DNA from: Algoriphagus faecimaris
GTDB lineage: Bacteria; Bacteroidota; Bacteroidia; Cytophagales; Cyclobacteriaceae
Direction: 5' to 3'
DNA: 64,000 nt
Assembly: GCF_900101705.1 (NCBI RefSeq)
Contig: NZ_FNAC01000006.1
Coordinates: 82,697-146,696, forward strand
Numbering within the stretch: the first letter of the stretch is position 1; each line of letters opens with the position of its first letter. Below are positions 1 through 8,746 of the stretch, one piece after another. A program made the translations under genes and the position numbers. The notes under the pieces were generated by a model. It had not been told where the DNA came from. It did no database searches and worked only from the letters and a program-made list of their open reading frames with translations.

Positions 1-966
1 ATTAATCAATGGGAAGAAATCCCCAGTCCATTACCTTCAGAGATTCCTGTCTCTTTGAAGAATTACCTTCAGTTTTACCTTGATCAATATGAGCTAGCAC
101 CTCAAGATACCTTAAAGGCTGGACAGGATTTTTTTTCTAAAGAAGGTGATATTTATCTGGGAATGTTGGGCTTTTATTCCTTGCCTTATTGCTATGCTTT
201 CGGAGATGGGGCAGAAGTATTGGTACGCTCTGAGAGAATTGTAAACCAAATTGGACAGCGGCTTTCGGAAACAGGTACGTTTGTTTTGGAAATTTTCAAA
301 CCAGGTGCCTTTTACAGTCATCGTTCGGCATTTTTGACTTGTGCCAAAGTGAGGCTAATTCATGCCTTCAGCCGGTATTTTATTGAAAAATATGCCAAGG
401 ATTGGGACCCAAAATTTGGGAGACCTATCAATCAGGAGGATTTGATCGGGACCAACTTGGCCTTCAGCTTTATTGTCATCCGAGGATTGATTAAACTGGG
501 CAAAACCGTAAATCAAAATCAAATTGCATCACTTTTAGCCTATTGGAAGTGGGTTGGGAATCTTATGGGCCTACAAATAGAGTATTGGCCTGAAACAGCT
601 AAAGAAGCCTTTGAATTGGATAAGCTGATTCGAAAAAGACACTTAAGAAAATCTGATGCAGGCTTACGACTCATAGGAGCACTGAGAAACTACTACAAAC
701 TCTCAATTCCTGACCCATTACTGAATAGGCAAGTAGATGATATCTTTTATTTTTTTATGGGAAAAGAAGTGGCTGCTGCATTAGCAATACCCGTCAAGAA
801 TCAAATTCCGCCCGAATTGTTGAATTTGATTTTTAAATTTTCCGGTTGGAAATCTTACGGAAATACAAAAAGCCATGCATCTATTCAAAAAATGATGGAA
901 ACTCAACAGCTCGAACAATTTGGAGAGCTGATGAAAATCAAAATCCCGACCCTAAAACGTCCATAA
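1..966 (+). CDS. MpaB/DUF2236-family oxygenase-like protein, 5'-partial
   Basis: The frame is open from base 1 with no stop, and the first in-frame start-like codon is a TTG at 55, so the true start lies before the window. The protein carries the hallmarks of the DUF2236 family (ER-bound oxygenase MpaB, rubber oxygenase Lcp): an alpha-helical body with the KVRLIHAFSRYF segment, in which the His is the expected haem ligand, followed by PINQEDLIGTNLAFSF. Characterised members bind b-type haem and cleave or oxidise hydrophobic substrates; the substrate here cannot be deduced. There is no visible signal peptide in the part present. The next gene starts about 110 bp downstream and is unrelated. 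The family call is firm, the reaction is not. Confidence 0.8.
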   Translation: MNQWEEIPSPLPSEIPVSLKNYLQFYLDQYELAPQDTLKAGQDFFSKEGDIYLGMLGFYSLPYCYAFGDGAEVLVRSERIVNQIGQRLSETGTFVLEIFKPGAFYSHRSAFLTCAKVRLIHAFSRYFIEKYAKDWDPKFGRPINQEDLIGTNLAFSFIVIRGLIKLGKTVNQNQIASLLAYWKWVGNLMGLQIEYWPETAKEAFELDKLIRKRHLRKSDAGLRLIGALRNYYKLSIPDPLLNRQVDDIFYFFMGKEVAAALAIPVKNQIPPELLNLIFKFSGWKSYGNTKSHASIQKMMETQQLEQFGELMKIKIPTLKRP

Positions 967-1074
967 TCGGACATATTTTTGTACGCTAGCTAAGCAGTCC
1001 AAAAACGTAAACTGCGATTCCAACCAATCTGAGGGGAATTTGTCGGCTGGCATCCTTTTCGTACTTTTCTTGGC

Positions 1075-1380
1075 ATGAAAGCAATCCAAAATTGGATAAA
1101 TAAGCTACCCCTTGAGCTTCTATTCTGGATAGGAAGTATCATAGGAGTGCTGCTCATCGACCCTTATTCGGCTCATCATTTTAGTCTATGCCCCTTAGAT
1201 CAACTGGGTTTTGACTGGTGTCCTGGATGCGGTCTTGGGAGATCAATGAGCCTGATGGCCCATGGAGATTTTCGAGCATCATGGGAAATGCACCCTCTGG
1301 CTTCTTTAGCTTATTTGGTAATTCTTTCACGGATTTGGAAACTAATAAACAACCTTAAAACAACACACAATTATGGCTAA
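1075..1380 (+). CDS. DUF2752 small membrane protein
   Basis: This 101-residue protein has two predicted membrane segments (about residues 12-30 and 73-92) separated by a loop containing WCPGCGLGRS at about 48-57, the signature of DUF2752. The family is common in Bacteroidota and often lies beside TM2-domain genes, as here. Its biochemical role is unknown; the CPxC pair could bind a metal or be redox active, but that is inference. Its stop overlaps the start of the next gene by 8 bp, so the two are almost certainly co-translated. A TTTG at 1039-1042 and TACTTTTC at 1062-1069 are spaced like a Bacteroidota promoter, but the transcript would then be nearly leaderless. Confidence 0.85.
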   Translation: MKAIQNWINKLPLELLFWIGSIIGVLLIDPYSAHHFSLCPLDQLGFDWCPGCGLGRSMSLMAHGDFRASWEMHPLASLAYLVILSRIWKLINNLKTTHNYG

Positions 1381-1756
1381 TGTATTAAGACATCTTCCTG
1401 AACTGGAAGGAATGGAACTGGGATATATCCAGGGATTGATGAAAAATATGGATGATGATCAAGCGTCACTTTTTGCTCAAGTCTACAGAGCAAGAAGAAA
1501 AGACTCTCAAATGATTCTAATTTTGACTCTCTTAGGTTTCTTTGGCTTTGCTGGCCTTCACAGATTCATTTTAGGTCAAATAGGACTAGGAATCCTGTAC
1601 ATATTGACTGTAGGACTTTGTTTTATAGGTACTATAGTAGATTTAGTTAACTATAAAAGTTTGGCCTATGAATACAATGTCAAAATGGCTCATGAAACTC
1701 TAGCTATGCTGAGCAACAATTATCCTTCTATGGATGCTGGAAATAGTGCAAGCTAA
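1373..1756 (+). CDS. TM2 domain-containing membrane protein
   Basis: This 127-residue protein has a charged N-terminal half followed by a TM2 domain at about residues 45-105: two hydrophobic helices joined by a short turn, with the typical GFFGFAGLHRFILGQ stretch (a G..G.HRFYLG-type signature) and a second helix ending in a Val-Asp-Leu motif. TM2 proteins are small inner-membrane proteins of unknown biochemical function. It overlaps the DUF2752 gene upstream by 8 bp and is followed within 25 bp by a strong terminator, so the pair forms a two-gene operon. Confidence 0.88.
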   Translation: MANVLRHLPELEGMELGYIQGLMKNMDDDQASLFAQVYRARRKDSQMILILTLLGFFGFAGLHRFILGQIGLGILYILTVGLCFIGTIVDLVNYKSLAYEYNVKMAHETLAMLSNNYPSMDAGNSAS

Positions 1757-1776
1757 TACCCTTTACCACCAACTTG

Positions 1777-1804
1777 AGCCCCATTGATTTGGGGCTTTTT
1801 TTTT
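1777..1804 (+). terminator. Rho-independent terminator of the DUF2752-TM2 operon
   Basis: A perfect 7-bp stem, AGCCCCA at 1777-1783 and TGGGGCT at 1790-1796, closes a 6-nt loop and is followed by nine T residues. The T tract runs into the stop codon of the convergent gene at 1803. Confidence 0.9.
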
Positions 1805-2516
1805 ACCAATCCTCATCAGTGTTCTCATCATCTTGAGATTTGGTTAGCTTGAGATTTGCTAATGCATTTTCTTTCTCCTCAGCTAAAAGTAGGTGGCCTT
1901 GGAAAAGTACCTTACCTAAAGCTTTTATTTCTTCAAAGGAGGCTTGATTAAAATGTACGGGGAGCTGCCATAAAGAGGAGGACTGCTGATCAAATGGCGG
2001 GGATATTTCAGATTGAAAAAAATATGGCCAAAGTGTTTTGGAGCAAGCAATTCCCCAGCGTTCGATAGGATAGGTGCTATGATAATATTGGAGTCTACCA
2101 TTAATTTCTTCAAAAAACCGCTCAGTCTCTTCCAATCGAATCCTAGAACCTGCCCTAGATTTACCTTTGGTATTCAGGTATTTAATTTGAGATTTACCTT
2201 GTTTTTTCCGTACCATGTAAGCTCTGAAAACTTTATGGTCAAGCAGTTCATCCTGGTGAAAATAAGCACATACCGCTTGCCCTGATCTGATGGCCACTAC
2301 CCCAAGATGAAAGTCCGGAAGCTTTATTAACTCCCAATCCGAATTGATTTGATAATTCCAAGGAAGAAAAAGCTTAAAAAGCCAACCCCCTTGACTGTTG
2401 GCAATCAATTGATGCTTATCAGAATCATATTCAAGAAGCCAATTCATTTTCTTTGAAAAATCAATAAGTGGCTTGATTTGATCTATCTGTACGGTCTGAG
2501 TATTGGGTATTTTCAT
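1803..2516 (-). CDS. VLRF1-type (Vms1/ANKZF1-like) release factor-like protein
   Basis: This 237-residue protein has no signal peptide. Its centre (about residues 60-145) resembles the eRF1-like VLRF1 domain of Vms1/ANKZF1 and its bacterial relatives: an alternating beta stretch around FHLGVVAIRSGQAVCAYF, then RAYMVRKKQGKSQ at 98-110 and RAGSRIRLEE at 121-130. In Vms1 the equivalent GxxQ glutamine is required for peptidyl-tRNA cleavage; here it would be Q110. Known members release nascent chains from stalled 60S ribosomes, and bacterial families have been proposed to act in ribosome rescue. I infer a soluble ribosome-associated peptidyl-tRNA hydrolase. The acidic C-terminal tail (DDENTDEDW) is low complexity. 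It is convergent with the TM2 gene and its 5' end faces the next + strand gene. The assignment comes from motif recognition only. Confidence 0.6.
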   Translation of the reverse strand: MKIPNTQTVQIDQIKPLIDFSKKMNWLLEYDSDKHQLIANSQGGWLFKLFLPWNYQINSDWELIKLPDFHLGVVAIRSGQAVCAYFHQDELLDHKVFRAYMVRKKQGKSQIKYLNTKGKSRAGSRIRLEETERFFEEINGRLQYYHSTYPIERWGIACSKTLWPYFFQSEISPPFDQQSSSLWQLPVHFNQASFEEIKALGKVLFQGHLLLAEEKENALANLKLTKSQDDENTDEDW

Positions 2517-2537
2517 GCAAAGCCGATTTTATTGGCC

Positions 2538-2545
2538 TATATTTG
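2538..2545 (+). promoter_or_regulatory. Bacteroidota -7 promoter element (TATATTTG)
   Basis: TATATTTG matches the TAnnTTTG -7 consensus of Bacteroidota primary-sigma promoters exactly and lies 20 bp before the ATG at 2566. A clear TTTG -33 box at the expected distance is not obvious. The position argues that translation of the following gene starts at 2566 rather than at the TTG further upstream. Confidence 0.5.
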
Positions 2546-2565
2546 TACAAAATAACCAAAAAATA

Positions 2566-3087
2566 ATGGAAGCAGAGCTTGAGCGACTTTTCGAAAAAAT
2601 GTGTGACCCTAAGGAATCTGATGCCTATGTATTTGCAGATAAGCTGGGAATCAAAGCAGATGAAGAAGCTAAAAATCGATTGATCGAGCTGGTTAAGGGG
2701 GAGGATTGGGAAGTCGCTTATTTGTCATGCAGGGCACTTTCTAAAACTCATTGGCAAGAAGAAGCCCTGGATGCGATATTTTCAGTGATTTTTGATCGCA
2801 AAAATAAAGAAAGACAAGGTGCATTTGTTCAGATTCTTGAGGAGTTTGATCTCAGTCAGCGCTTTGTAGATATTTTTAAAATCTATCTTTTCGGTAATTT
2901 CAAAGCTAGTACCTTGGCCAAGGACTATCTTGATGGAGTGGAATTTGATATTACTCCCAGAACGATCCGAAAAGCAGAAAAACACTGGAAACACTACCTT
3001 CATAATCCCGAAGATGAGGACAGTGTGGCTATCAAAAAATCTGAAATAGAGCCTATGCTTCTGGAAATGAAGGAATTATTTTCATAA
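2566..3087 (+). CDS. HEAT-repeat-like protein of unknown function
   Basis: I place the start at the ATG at 2566 (173 residues), because a TTG at 2503 in the same frame lies upstream of the likely -7 element and would overlap the divergent gene. The protein is predicted all-helical and cytoplasmic. Residues about 15-110 look like two or three degenerate HEAT/ARM-type helical pairs (acidic helix, short turn, then a helix with an ALSKTHW-like segment), ending in a charged C-terminal helix. I do not recognise a specific family. It probably forms a small transcription unit with the gene starting at 3128. Confidence 0.7.
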   Translation: MEAELERLFEKMCDPKESDAYVFADKLGIKADEEAKNRLIELVKGEDWEVAYLSCRALSKTHWQEEALDAIFSVIFDRKNKERQGAFVQILEEFDLSQRFVDIFKIYLFGNFKASTLAKDYLDGVEFDITPRTIRKAEKHWKHYLHNPEDEDSVAIKKSEIEPMLLEMKELFS

Positions 3088-3127
3088 TAAGATACAACAT
3101 TCGACAGCGGATTGGAGTTTTTACTAC

Positions 3128-3748
3128 GTGGAAAAGGATGTTGTCATAGCGCGCCATTTTGATTTTTTTCAGGATTTTGGTTTTGAATACCACAATTCCC
3201 ATGGGTTATTTTACAAGGATTTTCCCCAAGGAAAGCAAGCCATCTTTATTCATTATGCCGAATACGAAGAGGAGGCTTTTTTAGAGTATAATATAGGGGT
3301 GAGAATCGACCAAGTCGAGTTGATGGTCCATCAATTTCTTCCAAGTCTCCAAGGCTATGAAGACCGTTCGTTGACCCTCATTCAACCTCTTAATAAAATT
3401 GATCAAAATTTACCTAGGAGGTTTATCCTCGATGCAGCTAATCCATTGCTAAAAGCTCAAAAAGAAATAGAAAACTTTTTTATTCAAAAGGGTTTCAAAT
3501 GGCTGGATGATTTAGTTCAGGTCAAGCGATTACAAGAGGAGTTTGAGACGAAGAAAGCTAAAGGTTTTGTCAACCAGAACTATGCCTTTCACGTATTCCG
3601 AGCCACAGCCTTATCAAAATTAGTAGCACCGGAAAAATACCACGAGTTGAGATCTTTTTTTCTTTCTCAATTGGAAAATCAGGGAATTACCCCCATTACT
3701 ATAGCCTCCTATTTACAATTTCTGAATTTTCTAGATTCAAAATATTAG
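3128..3748 (+). CDS. Conserved hypothetical protein
   Basis: This 206-residue protein most likely starts at the GTG at 3128; there is no in-frame ATG before about residue 67, and the N-terminal region (FDFFQDFGFEYHNSHGLFYKDF) looks like authentic folded protein. The N-terminal half has mixed alpha/beta character rich in aromatic and acidic residues; the C-terminal half is helical. No signal peptide, membrane segment or known motif is visible. It follows the HEAT-like gene by 40 bp on the same strand and its stop codon overlaps that of convergent hrpB by 4 bp. No function can be assigned. Confidence 0.7.
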   Translation: MEKDVVIARHFDFFQDFGFEYHNSHGLFYKDFPQGKQAIFIHYAEYEEEAFLEYNIGVRIDQVELMVHQFLPSLQGYEDRSLTLIQPLNKIDQNLPRRFILDAANPLLKAQKEIENFFIQKGFKWLDDLVQVKRLQEEFETKKAKGFVNQNYAFHVFRATALSKLVAPEKYHELRSFFLSQLENQGITPITIASYLQFLNFLDSKY

Positions 3749-6243
3749 GAGGTTTTGCGTTTTACACCTCTCACTGCCTCTGCACTTACAGGGTCTTCGG
3801 GCCATTCATGCTTGGGATATCTTCTCTTTAGTTCCTTTTTAACCTCAAAGTAGCCATTTTCCCAAAAACTTTTTAAATCTTGGGTGATTTGGACTGGTTT
3901 AAACCCTGGAGAGAGAAGCTCGATCAAAACAGGGACTTTTCCATTATTTACTCTAGGGGTTTCTAAAAGACCAAAGATTTCTTGCAATCGAACTGACAAT
4001 AGGGGAGTGTCTCCATTTTCCTTGTAGGTAATCGGTATTTGACTTCCAGAAGGAACAGATATTTTTGAAGGAACTAGCTTTTCCAATTCTTTCTGCCTGT
4101 CAAAATCCAGACTATGCACCAAGATTTGACTTATATTCAACTTTTTCAAATCCTCATTTTTAGAAACATCTGATAGGTAGGGAGCGAGCCACTGATCAGC
4201 ACGATCACAAAGCCGTTGGATGCTCCATTCAGGCCAAGACTGTCCGGGATTCCAAGCTTTCAGAGATTGAATTCTATAAATAAGTTGTAGGGCAGCTTCA
4301 TCCCAATTTAGTAATAACTCTCCATCTTCTTTGATCGCATCAAGAACAGCTTGCAAAGCCGTATCACTACTGTAACTTTTTAAAGGCCTAGTACCCAAAA
4401 TAATTGCTCCAATTCTAACTTCAGCATTTGCTATTAATCCACCCTTTTTTCTATTCCACTCTAAGACCTCGCGAGTTTTGAGAAGTGGTGCTAGATCTTT
4501 GGGGTTTAGAGGAGCGGCTAGCCAAATTTTACCCATTCCTTCTCGGGCATCCACGTGAGCTACAGCCAGCCATGATTCATGAGCTAAATCATCTCGATGT
4601 CCTATTTGTGCAATTTTTCCATTGGATAGCTGAAATTGAGCATTATTTCCCGGCCTAGCGGCGGCAATTCTTTCAGGGTAGGCATAAGCCAGCAATAATC
4701 CCGTGGCCCAAGGATCAGCAGGTGAATTTTCGGCCCTTATTCCGAAAAGCTTTCTGTATTGAGCAGCAACTTTTTCGATTTTCTTGATCCTTGCTATGCT
4801 AACACCTCGATCTCTAAATCTTCTCAATGCATCTATTCGCAAATTAAGGTCAACACCGGCATCAGACGTTAAGGGGTCTCGTTCTTCCAAAATAGCAGCT
4901 ATATCCGTTGCAAGAGCCAACTGATCCATACGCTTAGAATAAATAAGCATATGGGCGATTCGGGGATGAACGGGAAGCTTGTGAATTTCTTTACCATGCT
5001 CAGTCAGCGTACCTTCTTCTACCGCATCTATAGCCTCTAAAACCCTTTCTGACAAAGCCAAAGTGCCTGAGGGAGGGGGTGTAAGCCAAGTCATCGACCG
5101 AATATCTTCTTTTCCCCAAGCTTTCATATCCAACACCAAGCCCGTAAGATCTGCTTCTAAAATTTCAGGGATTCTGAATTCAACCAATTGATTCTGAATA
5201 GCCTTTGTCCAGAGTCGGTAGGCGTGTCCGGCCGTCAAGCGTCCTGCACGACCACTTCGCTGATCCGCAGAGTCCGCACTGATTCGGTGTAGTACTAATC
5301 TCGAAAGACCTGTCCTAGTATCAAAACGATTGGATTTGGCAAAGCCACTATCCACGACCACACTCACTCCTTCGATAGTAAGAGAAGTTTCCGCTATGTC
5401 AGTTGACAGTACAATTTTCCTTTTTCCGCTGGGGTGTGGAAGAATGGCTCTTTGCTGATCCGAAGGAGATAATTGTCCATAGAGAGGAAGAATCATGTCT
5501 TCTGGCAGAGCCTTTCTTAGAACAGCTTCCGCTTTTTTGATATCTCCCTGGCCCGGTAAAAACACTAAAAAATCACCTGAGTGCTTTTTGGTTAACGGTA
5601 TAATCTGTCTTGCTGTATCTTCTCCTATAGCGTATTCGTCTACTTCACTGAGGTAATGAATAGCTACCGGATATTGCCTACCCTTACTTTGTATAATCTC
5701 AGCGCCTAGTAATTTCCCGAGTTGATCCGCGTCTATAGTAGCAGACATTAAAAGAATTTTCAGATCTGGACGTAGGATTTGCTGCACTTCCCTAGCAAGG
5801 GCTAGTCCAACTTCAGAGAAAAGATTGCGTTCATGAAACTCATCAAAAATTATCAACCCTACTTCCTCCAAGGCATTGTCCTGATGCATCATACGGGTTA
5901 GAATGCCCTCGGTAATCACCTCTATTTTAGTTTTTTCTGAAACCGCCGATTCAAAACGGATTCTATAACCCACTGTTTGGCCTACTTTTTCACCCAACAT
6001 GGAGGCCATTCGTTCTGCGATGCTTTTTGTGGCTAGTCTACGTGGTTCCAGCATCAGAATCTTTTTTCCTCTAAGCCAGGACTGATTCAATAAAGCAAGG
6101 GGTAGGAGAGTACTTTTACCCGCGCCGGGAGGAGCTTGTAAAATCAGCGAATTAAATTCAGAGAAGTGTGATTTGACATCGGAAATAATCTCCGCTACCG
6201 GAAGATCGAAAGAATAAGGATCAAAATTTGCCATCAGTGGCAA
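3745..6243 (-). CDS. hrpB: ATP-dependent helicase HrpB
   Basis: An 832-residue DEAH/RHA-type helicase of the usual HrpB length. Motif I is GAGKST (residues 40-45), followed by DEFHERN (motif II), LMSATID (motif III), STDIAETSLTI (motif V) and QRSGRAGR (motif VI), then the helicase-associated domain and a C-terminal region ending in the RYPKHEWPEDP segment typical of HrpB. It is cytoplasmic. The physiological RNA substrate of bacterial HrpB is poorly defined. The start at 6243 is the first ATG; M4 is an alternative. It stands alone, convergent with the gene upstream in coordinates and separated from the DUF2911 gene by a terminator. Confidence 0.95.
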   Translation of the reverse strand: MPLMANFDPYSFDLPVAEIISDVKSHFSEFNSLILQAPPGAGKSTLLPLALLNQSWLRGKKILMLEPRRLATKSIAERMASMLGEKVGQTVGYRIRFESAVSEKTKIEVITEGILTRMMHQDNALEEVGLIIFDEFHERNLFSEVGLALAREVQQILRPDLKILLMSATIDADQLGKLLGAEIIQSKGRQYPVAIHYLSEVDEYAIGEDTARQIIPLTKKHSGDFLVFLPGQGDIKKAEAVLRKALPEDMILPLYGQLSPSDQQRAILPHPSGKRKIVLSTDIAETSLTIEGVSVVVDSGFAKSNRFDTRTGLSRLVLHRISADSADQRSGRAGRLTAGHAYRLWTKAIQNQLVEFRIPEILEADLTGLVLDMKAWGKEDIRSMTWLTPPPSGTLALSERVLEAIDAVEEGTLTEHGKEIHKLPVHPRIAHMLIYSKRMDQLALATDIAAILEERDPLTSDAGVDLNLRIDALRRFRDRGVSIARIKKIEKVAAQYRKLFGIRAENSPADPWATGLLLAYAYPERIAAARPGNNAQFQLSNGKIAQIGHRDDLAHESWLAVAHVDAREGMGKIWLAAPLNPKDLAPLLKTREVLEWNRKKGGLIANAEVRIGAIILGTRPLKSYSSDTALQAVLDAIKEDGELLLNWDEAALQLIYRIQSLKAWNPGQSWPEWSIQRLCDRADQWLAPYLSDVSKNEDLKKLNISQILVHSLDFDRQKELEKLVPSKISVPSGSQIPITYKENGDTPLLSVRLQEIFGLLETPRVNNGKVPVLIELLSPGFKPVQITQDLKSFWENGYFEVKKELKRRYPKHEWPEDPVSAEAVRGVKRKTS

Positions 6244-6294
6244 ATTTATAGCTTCTCTGAGAATGTTTCACTTGAATTTGAGTTGACTGAAAAT

Positions 6295-6329
6295 AAAAAA
6301 GCCACTACCCCTAAAGGGCAGTGGTTTTT
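6295..6329. terminator. Bidirectional hairpin terminator
   Basis: CCACT at 6302-6306 pairs with AGTGG at 6320-6324, with an inner CCC/GGG pairing around a small loop. It is flanked by a run of A on the left and T on the right, so it can work on either strand. Its main client is the minus-strand DUF2911 gene ending at 6351. Confidence 0.8.
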
Positions 6330-6350
6330 GAACATTGGCTCTAATGGTAG

Positions 6351-6857
6351 TTAAGAACCGATTTTGGCCTTAGCTTTACCGTATTCCCAACGAATCTCAA
6401 AGCTGTCAGAATTTACTTCATACACCAAATTCTCTTCCATAGTAGAAGTTTGCTCTGAAGGAACGGACACGCGCAGGGCATCTTCTTTGGCATCATAGGA
6501 ATAGGCTCCCCACTGCTTGGCCACTTTATTGAAGATGAAAGTAGACTCATATTCTCCTGGGATTACAAAAAAGGAATAGGTTCCTGCAGGTAATTTTTGA
6601 CCTTGTACCGTGATGTCTTTTGAAGTCGTGAAAGTAGTGGCATCATCCGCACCCGCTCTCCAAACTTCACCCATTGGTACCAAATCACCCCATATCACTC
6701 TGCCTTTCACGGCTGGAGAGGAATAATTAATCGTAATCTCAGATCCTGCCGCAGTGCCAGAGGCAGTTCTCGCGGGGCTTGCTTTTTCTTGGGCATTTAC
6801 AGATAAAACTGTAAATACAGCCATGGTAAATGCAAAAAGGCTTTTCTTTAAATTCAT
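6351..6857 (-). CDS. DUF2911 domain secreted protein
   Basis: This 168-residue protein has an N-terminal signal peptide (hydrophobic residues about 6-20, cleavage after VNA near residue 22). The mature part is a DUF2911 domain: INYSSPAVKGRVIWG, LVPMGEVWRAGADDATTF and LPAGTYSFFVIPG are the family hallmarks. DUF2911 proteins are predicted periplasmic or secreted beta-rich proteins with no established function, abundant in Bacteroidota. It is monocistronic between the terminator at 6295-6329 and the oxidoreductase gene on the same strand 79 bp upstream. Confidence 0.9.
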   Translation of the reverse strand: MNLKKSLFAFTMAVFTVLSVNAQEKASPARTASGTAAGSEITINYSSPAVKGRVIWGDLVPMGEVWRAGADDATTFTTSKDITVQGQKLPAGTYSFFVIPGEYESTFIFNKVAKQWGAYSYDAKEDALRVSVPSEQTSTMEENLVYEVNSDSFEIRWEYGKAKAKIGS

Positions 6858-6935
6858 AAGTTTAAATTTTTGGTAAATAAAGGGAAAGGTTAATAATCAC
6901 TATGTCCAAATACTGACAAAAGCTTCAGAAGGTTT

Positions 6936-8081
6936 TTAAATTTTAATCCAAGTTTGCTTTTTGTTGCTTTCAATAATGCGCTCTCCAATGATCAATTCTC
7001 TTAACCCGTCAGCAAAAGTCGGATAAGAGGGTTTGGAGAAAGGCTTACCTTCTCTCACTGCCGCATATACTTCTTTAAACATTTGCTTTGAGGTATCAGG
7101 GAATCCCTCATTGTGGCCTCCTGGAAAAGAAATCAATGCCGAAGCTTCGGGATGAAACAAGGCAGGGTCTTTCATCAATTGCTGATTGGCTGTTTCTCTT
7201 TTTCCAATCCAAAGCTCATTTGGTCTTTCTGAATTAAATTCAAAATTAGACTTAGAACCTGCTATTTCGATATTCAAACGGTTTTTTCGACCGGCATTGA
7301 CCTGCGAAACTGTAATTGAACCTTTGGAACCATTGTCAAACCGAAGCAAAACTGTAGCGTGATCTTCGGTATTGATTGGAACTTCCTCATAGTCTTCCAT
7401 AGAAAGCATCTTACCCGAATAGGTCTCGATGTCTTTCAGTGGCTTCAGTCTAGTTTTGTGAACGGTAGAGAAGTCAGCCATTACCTCGGTGATTCTCAAT
7501 CCTGTCACGTATTCTGTAATGTCCAGCAAATGAGAACCAATATCTGCAATCGCTCTGGAATCACCAGATTTATCCGGCTCTAGTCTCCAGTTGTAATCCG
7601 TCTGCAAAAAGAGCCAGTCCTGAAGATAAGATCCCATGATCGCATATACATCTCCCAATTCTCCTTTCTCGCGCATGGTTTTCATTTGACGTACCATGGG
7701 ATAATAGCGCAAATTGAAATGAACCGCATTGACCAATCCTTTTTGGGCTGCTAGAGCAACCAATTCCTCAGCCTCTTCAATTTTGACTGCTAAAGGTTTT
7801 TCACAAATCACATGCTTTCCCGCTTCTAAGACGGCTTTGGCTTGGCTAAAGTGAAGAAAATTAGGAGTACAGATATGTACTACATCGATGGTATCATCAG
7901 CCAGCATTTTTTCGAAGGTATAAGCATTGGGAATTCCTAGCTGCTGTGCTTTTTGATCAGCCAATTCTTGATTGACTTCTACCAATCCAGTGACTTCTAC
8001 ATTAGGGATTCTTCTCAAAGCTTCCAAATGAGCCGGTCCGATAAAACCAGTCCCCACAATTGCCGCATTGATCTTTTTCAT
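6936..8081 (-). CDS. Gfo/Idh/MocA-family oxidoreductase
   Basis: A 381-residue NAD(P)-dependent dehydrogenase of the Gfo/Idh/MocA family. The N-terminal Rossmann fold carries GTGFIGPAH at about residues 10-18, and the family EKP motif is present as VICEKPLAV, supplying the catalytic lysine. The C-terminal alpha/beta domain includes DIGSHLLDITEYVTG, with the expected conserved histidine. Such enzymes oxidise or reduce sugars and inositols. The substrate cannot be deduced and no sugar genes are adjacent. No signal peptide is present, so it is cytoplasmic. Confidence 0.9.
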   Translation of the reverse strand: MKKINAAIVGTGFIGPAHLEALRRIPNVEVTGLVEVNQELADQKAQQLGIPNAYTFEKMLADDTIDVVHICTPNFLHFSQAKAVLEAGKHVICEKPLAVKIEEAEELVALAAQKGLVNAVHFNLRYYPMVRQMKTMREKGELGDVYAIMGSYLQDWLFLQTDYNWRLEPDKSGDSRAIADIGSHLLDITEYVTGLRITEVMADFSTVHKTRLKPLKDIETYSGKMLSMEDYEEVPINTEDHATVLLRFDNGSKGSITVSQVNAGRKNRLNIEIAGSKSNFEFNSERPNELWIGKRETANQQLMKDPALFHPEASALISFPGGHNEGFPDTSKQMFKEVYAAVREGKPFSKPSYPTFADGLRELIIGERIIESNKKQTWIKI

Positions 8082-8285
8082 AATAGGTTTTTAGGATAAT
8101 TGAAATTGATTTGGATTAGAAATATAGCTCAAACTTCCTTTTTAAAAAACCATCTCTGTGACAATGGGAGTACTTTCATTCAAAAATGCCCATAGCAGAT
8201 CATGTAAATTATCCATACTTCCAAATATTATTCTTTTATGATGAACTGATTTTCTTTAAATTAGGACAGAATCAAAACAAAAATC

Positions 8286-8744
8286 ATGGCCATATTTAAT
8301 CTCAAAGTAAACGGGAAAAGCCATCAAGTAGACGTCGATGATGATACCCCCTTGTTGTGGGTGTTGAGAGACCATCTTGATTTGGTGGGTACTAAGTTTT
8401 CCTGTGGAATCGCCCAATGCGGAGCTTGCACCGTACATATAAATGGAAATGCAACATTCTCCTGCGTCACGCCCATATCCAGTGTCGGAAAATCAGAAAT
8501 TGTGACCATAGAAGGCCTTTCGGAAGCAGGAGATCATCCCGTTCAGAAAGCTTGGGAAGAAGTAGATGTCGCTCAATGTGGATATTGTCAAGCCGGTCAA
8601 ATTATGCAAGCGGTAGCTTTTCTCAAAAACAATCCTAGTCCAAGCATGGAGGAAATTGACAATGCAATGAATAGAAATCTTTGCCGATGCGGGACCTATC
8701 ACAAAATCCGCGAGGCAGTAGCTTTAGCCGCTAAATCCAAATAA
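8286..8744 (+). CDS. Molybdenum hydroxylase small subunit, 2x[2Fe-2S] (IorA/CoxS type)
   Basis: This 152-residue protein has all eight cysteines of the small subunit of xanthine-oxidase-family enzymes. C40, C45, C48 and C60 form the plant-type ferredoxin cluster; C98, C101, C133 and C135 form the second cluster in the helical C-terminal domain (QCGYCQAGQIM and LCRCGTY). It transfers electrons from the molybdenum site of the partner encoded 2 bp downstream. There is no separate FAD subunit gene, as in isoquinoline 1-oxidoreductase (IorAB), where electrons leave to an external acceptor. The ATG at 8286 fits the family N-terminus. Confidence 0.92.
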   Translation: MAIFNLKVNGKSHQVDVDDDTPLLWVLRDHLDLVGTKFSCGIAQCGACTVHINGNATFSCVTPISSVGKSEIVTIEGLSEAGDHPVQKAWEEVDVAQCGYCQAGQIMQAVAFLKNNPSPSMEEIDNAMNRNLCRCGTYHKIREAVALAAKSK

Positions 8745-8746
8745 TC

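Noticed and set aside
2503..2565. TTG start 21 codons upstream of the HEAT-like protein
   Set aside because: It would overlap the divergent gene and lie upstream of the TATATTTG promoter element.
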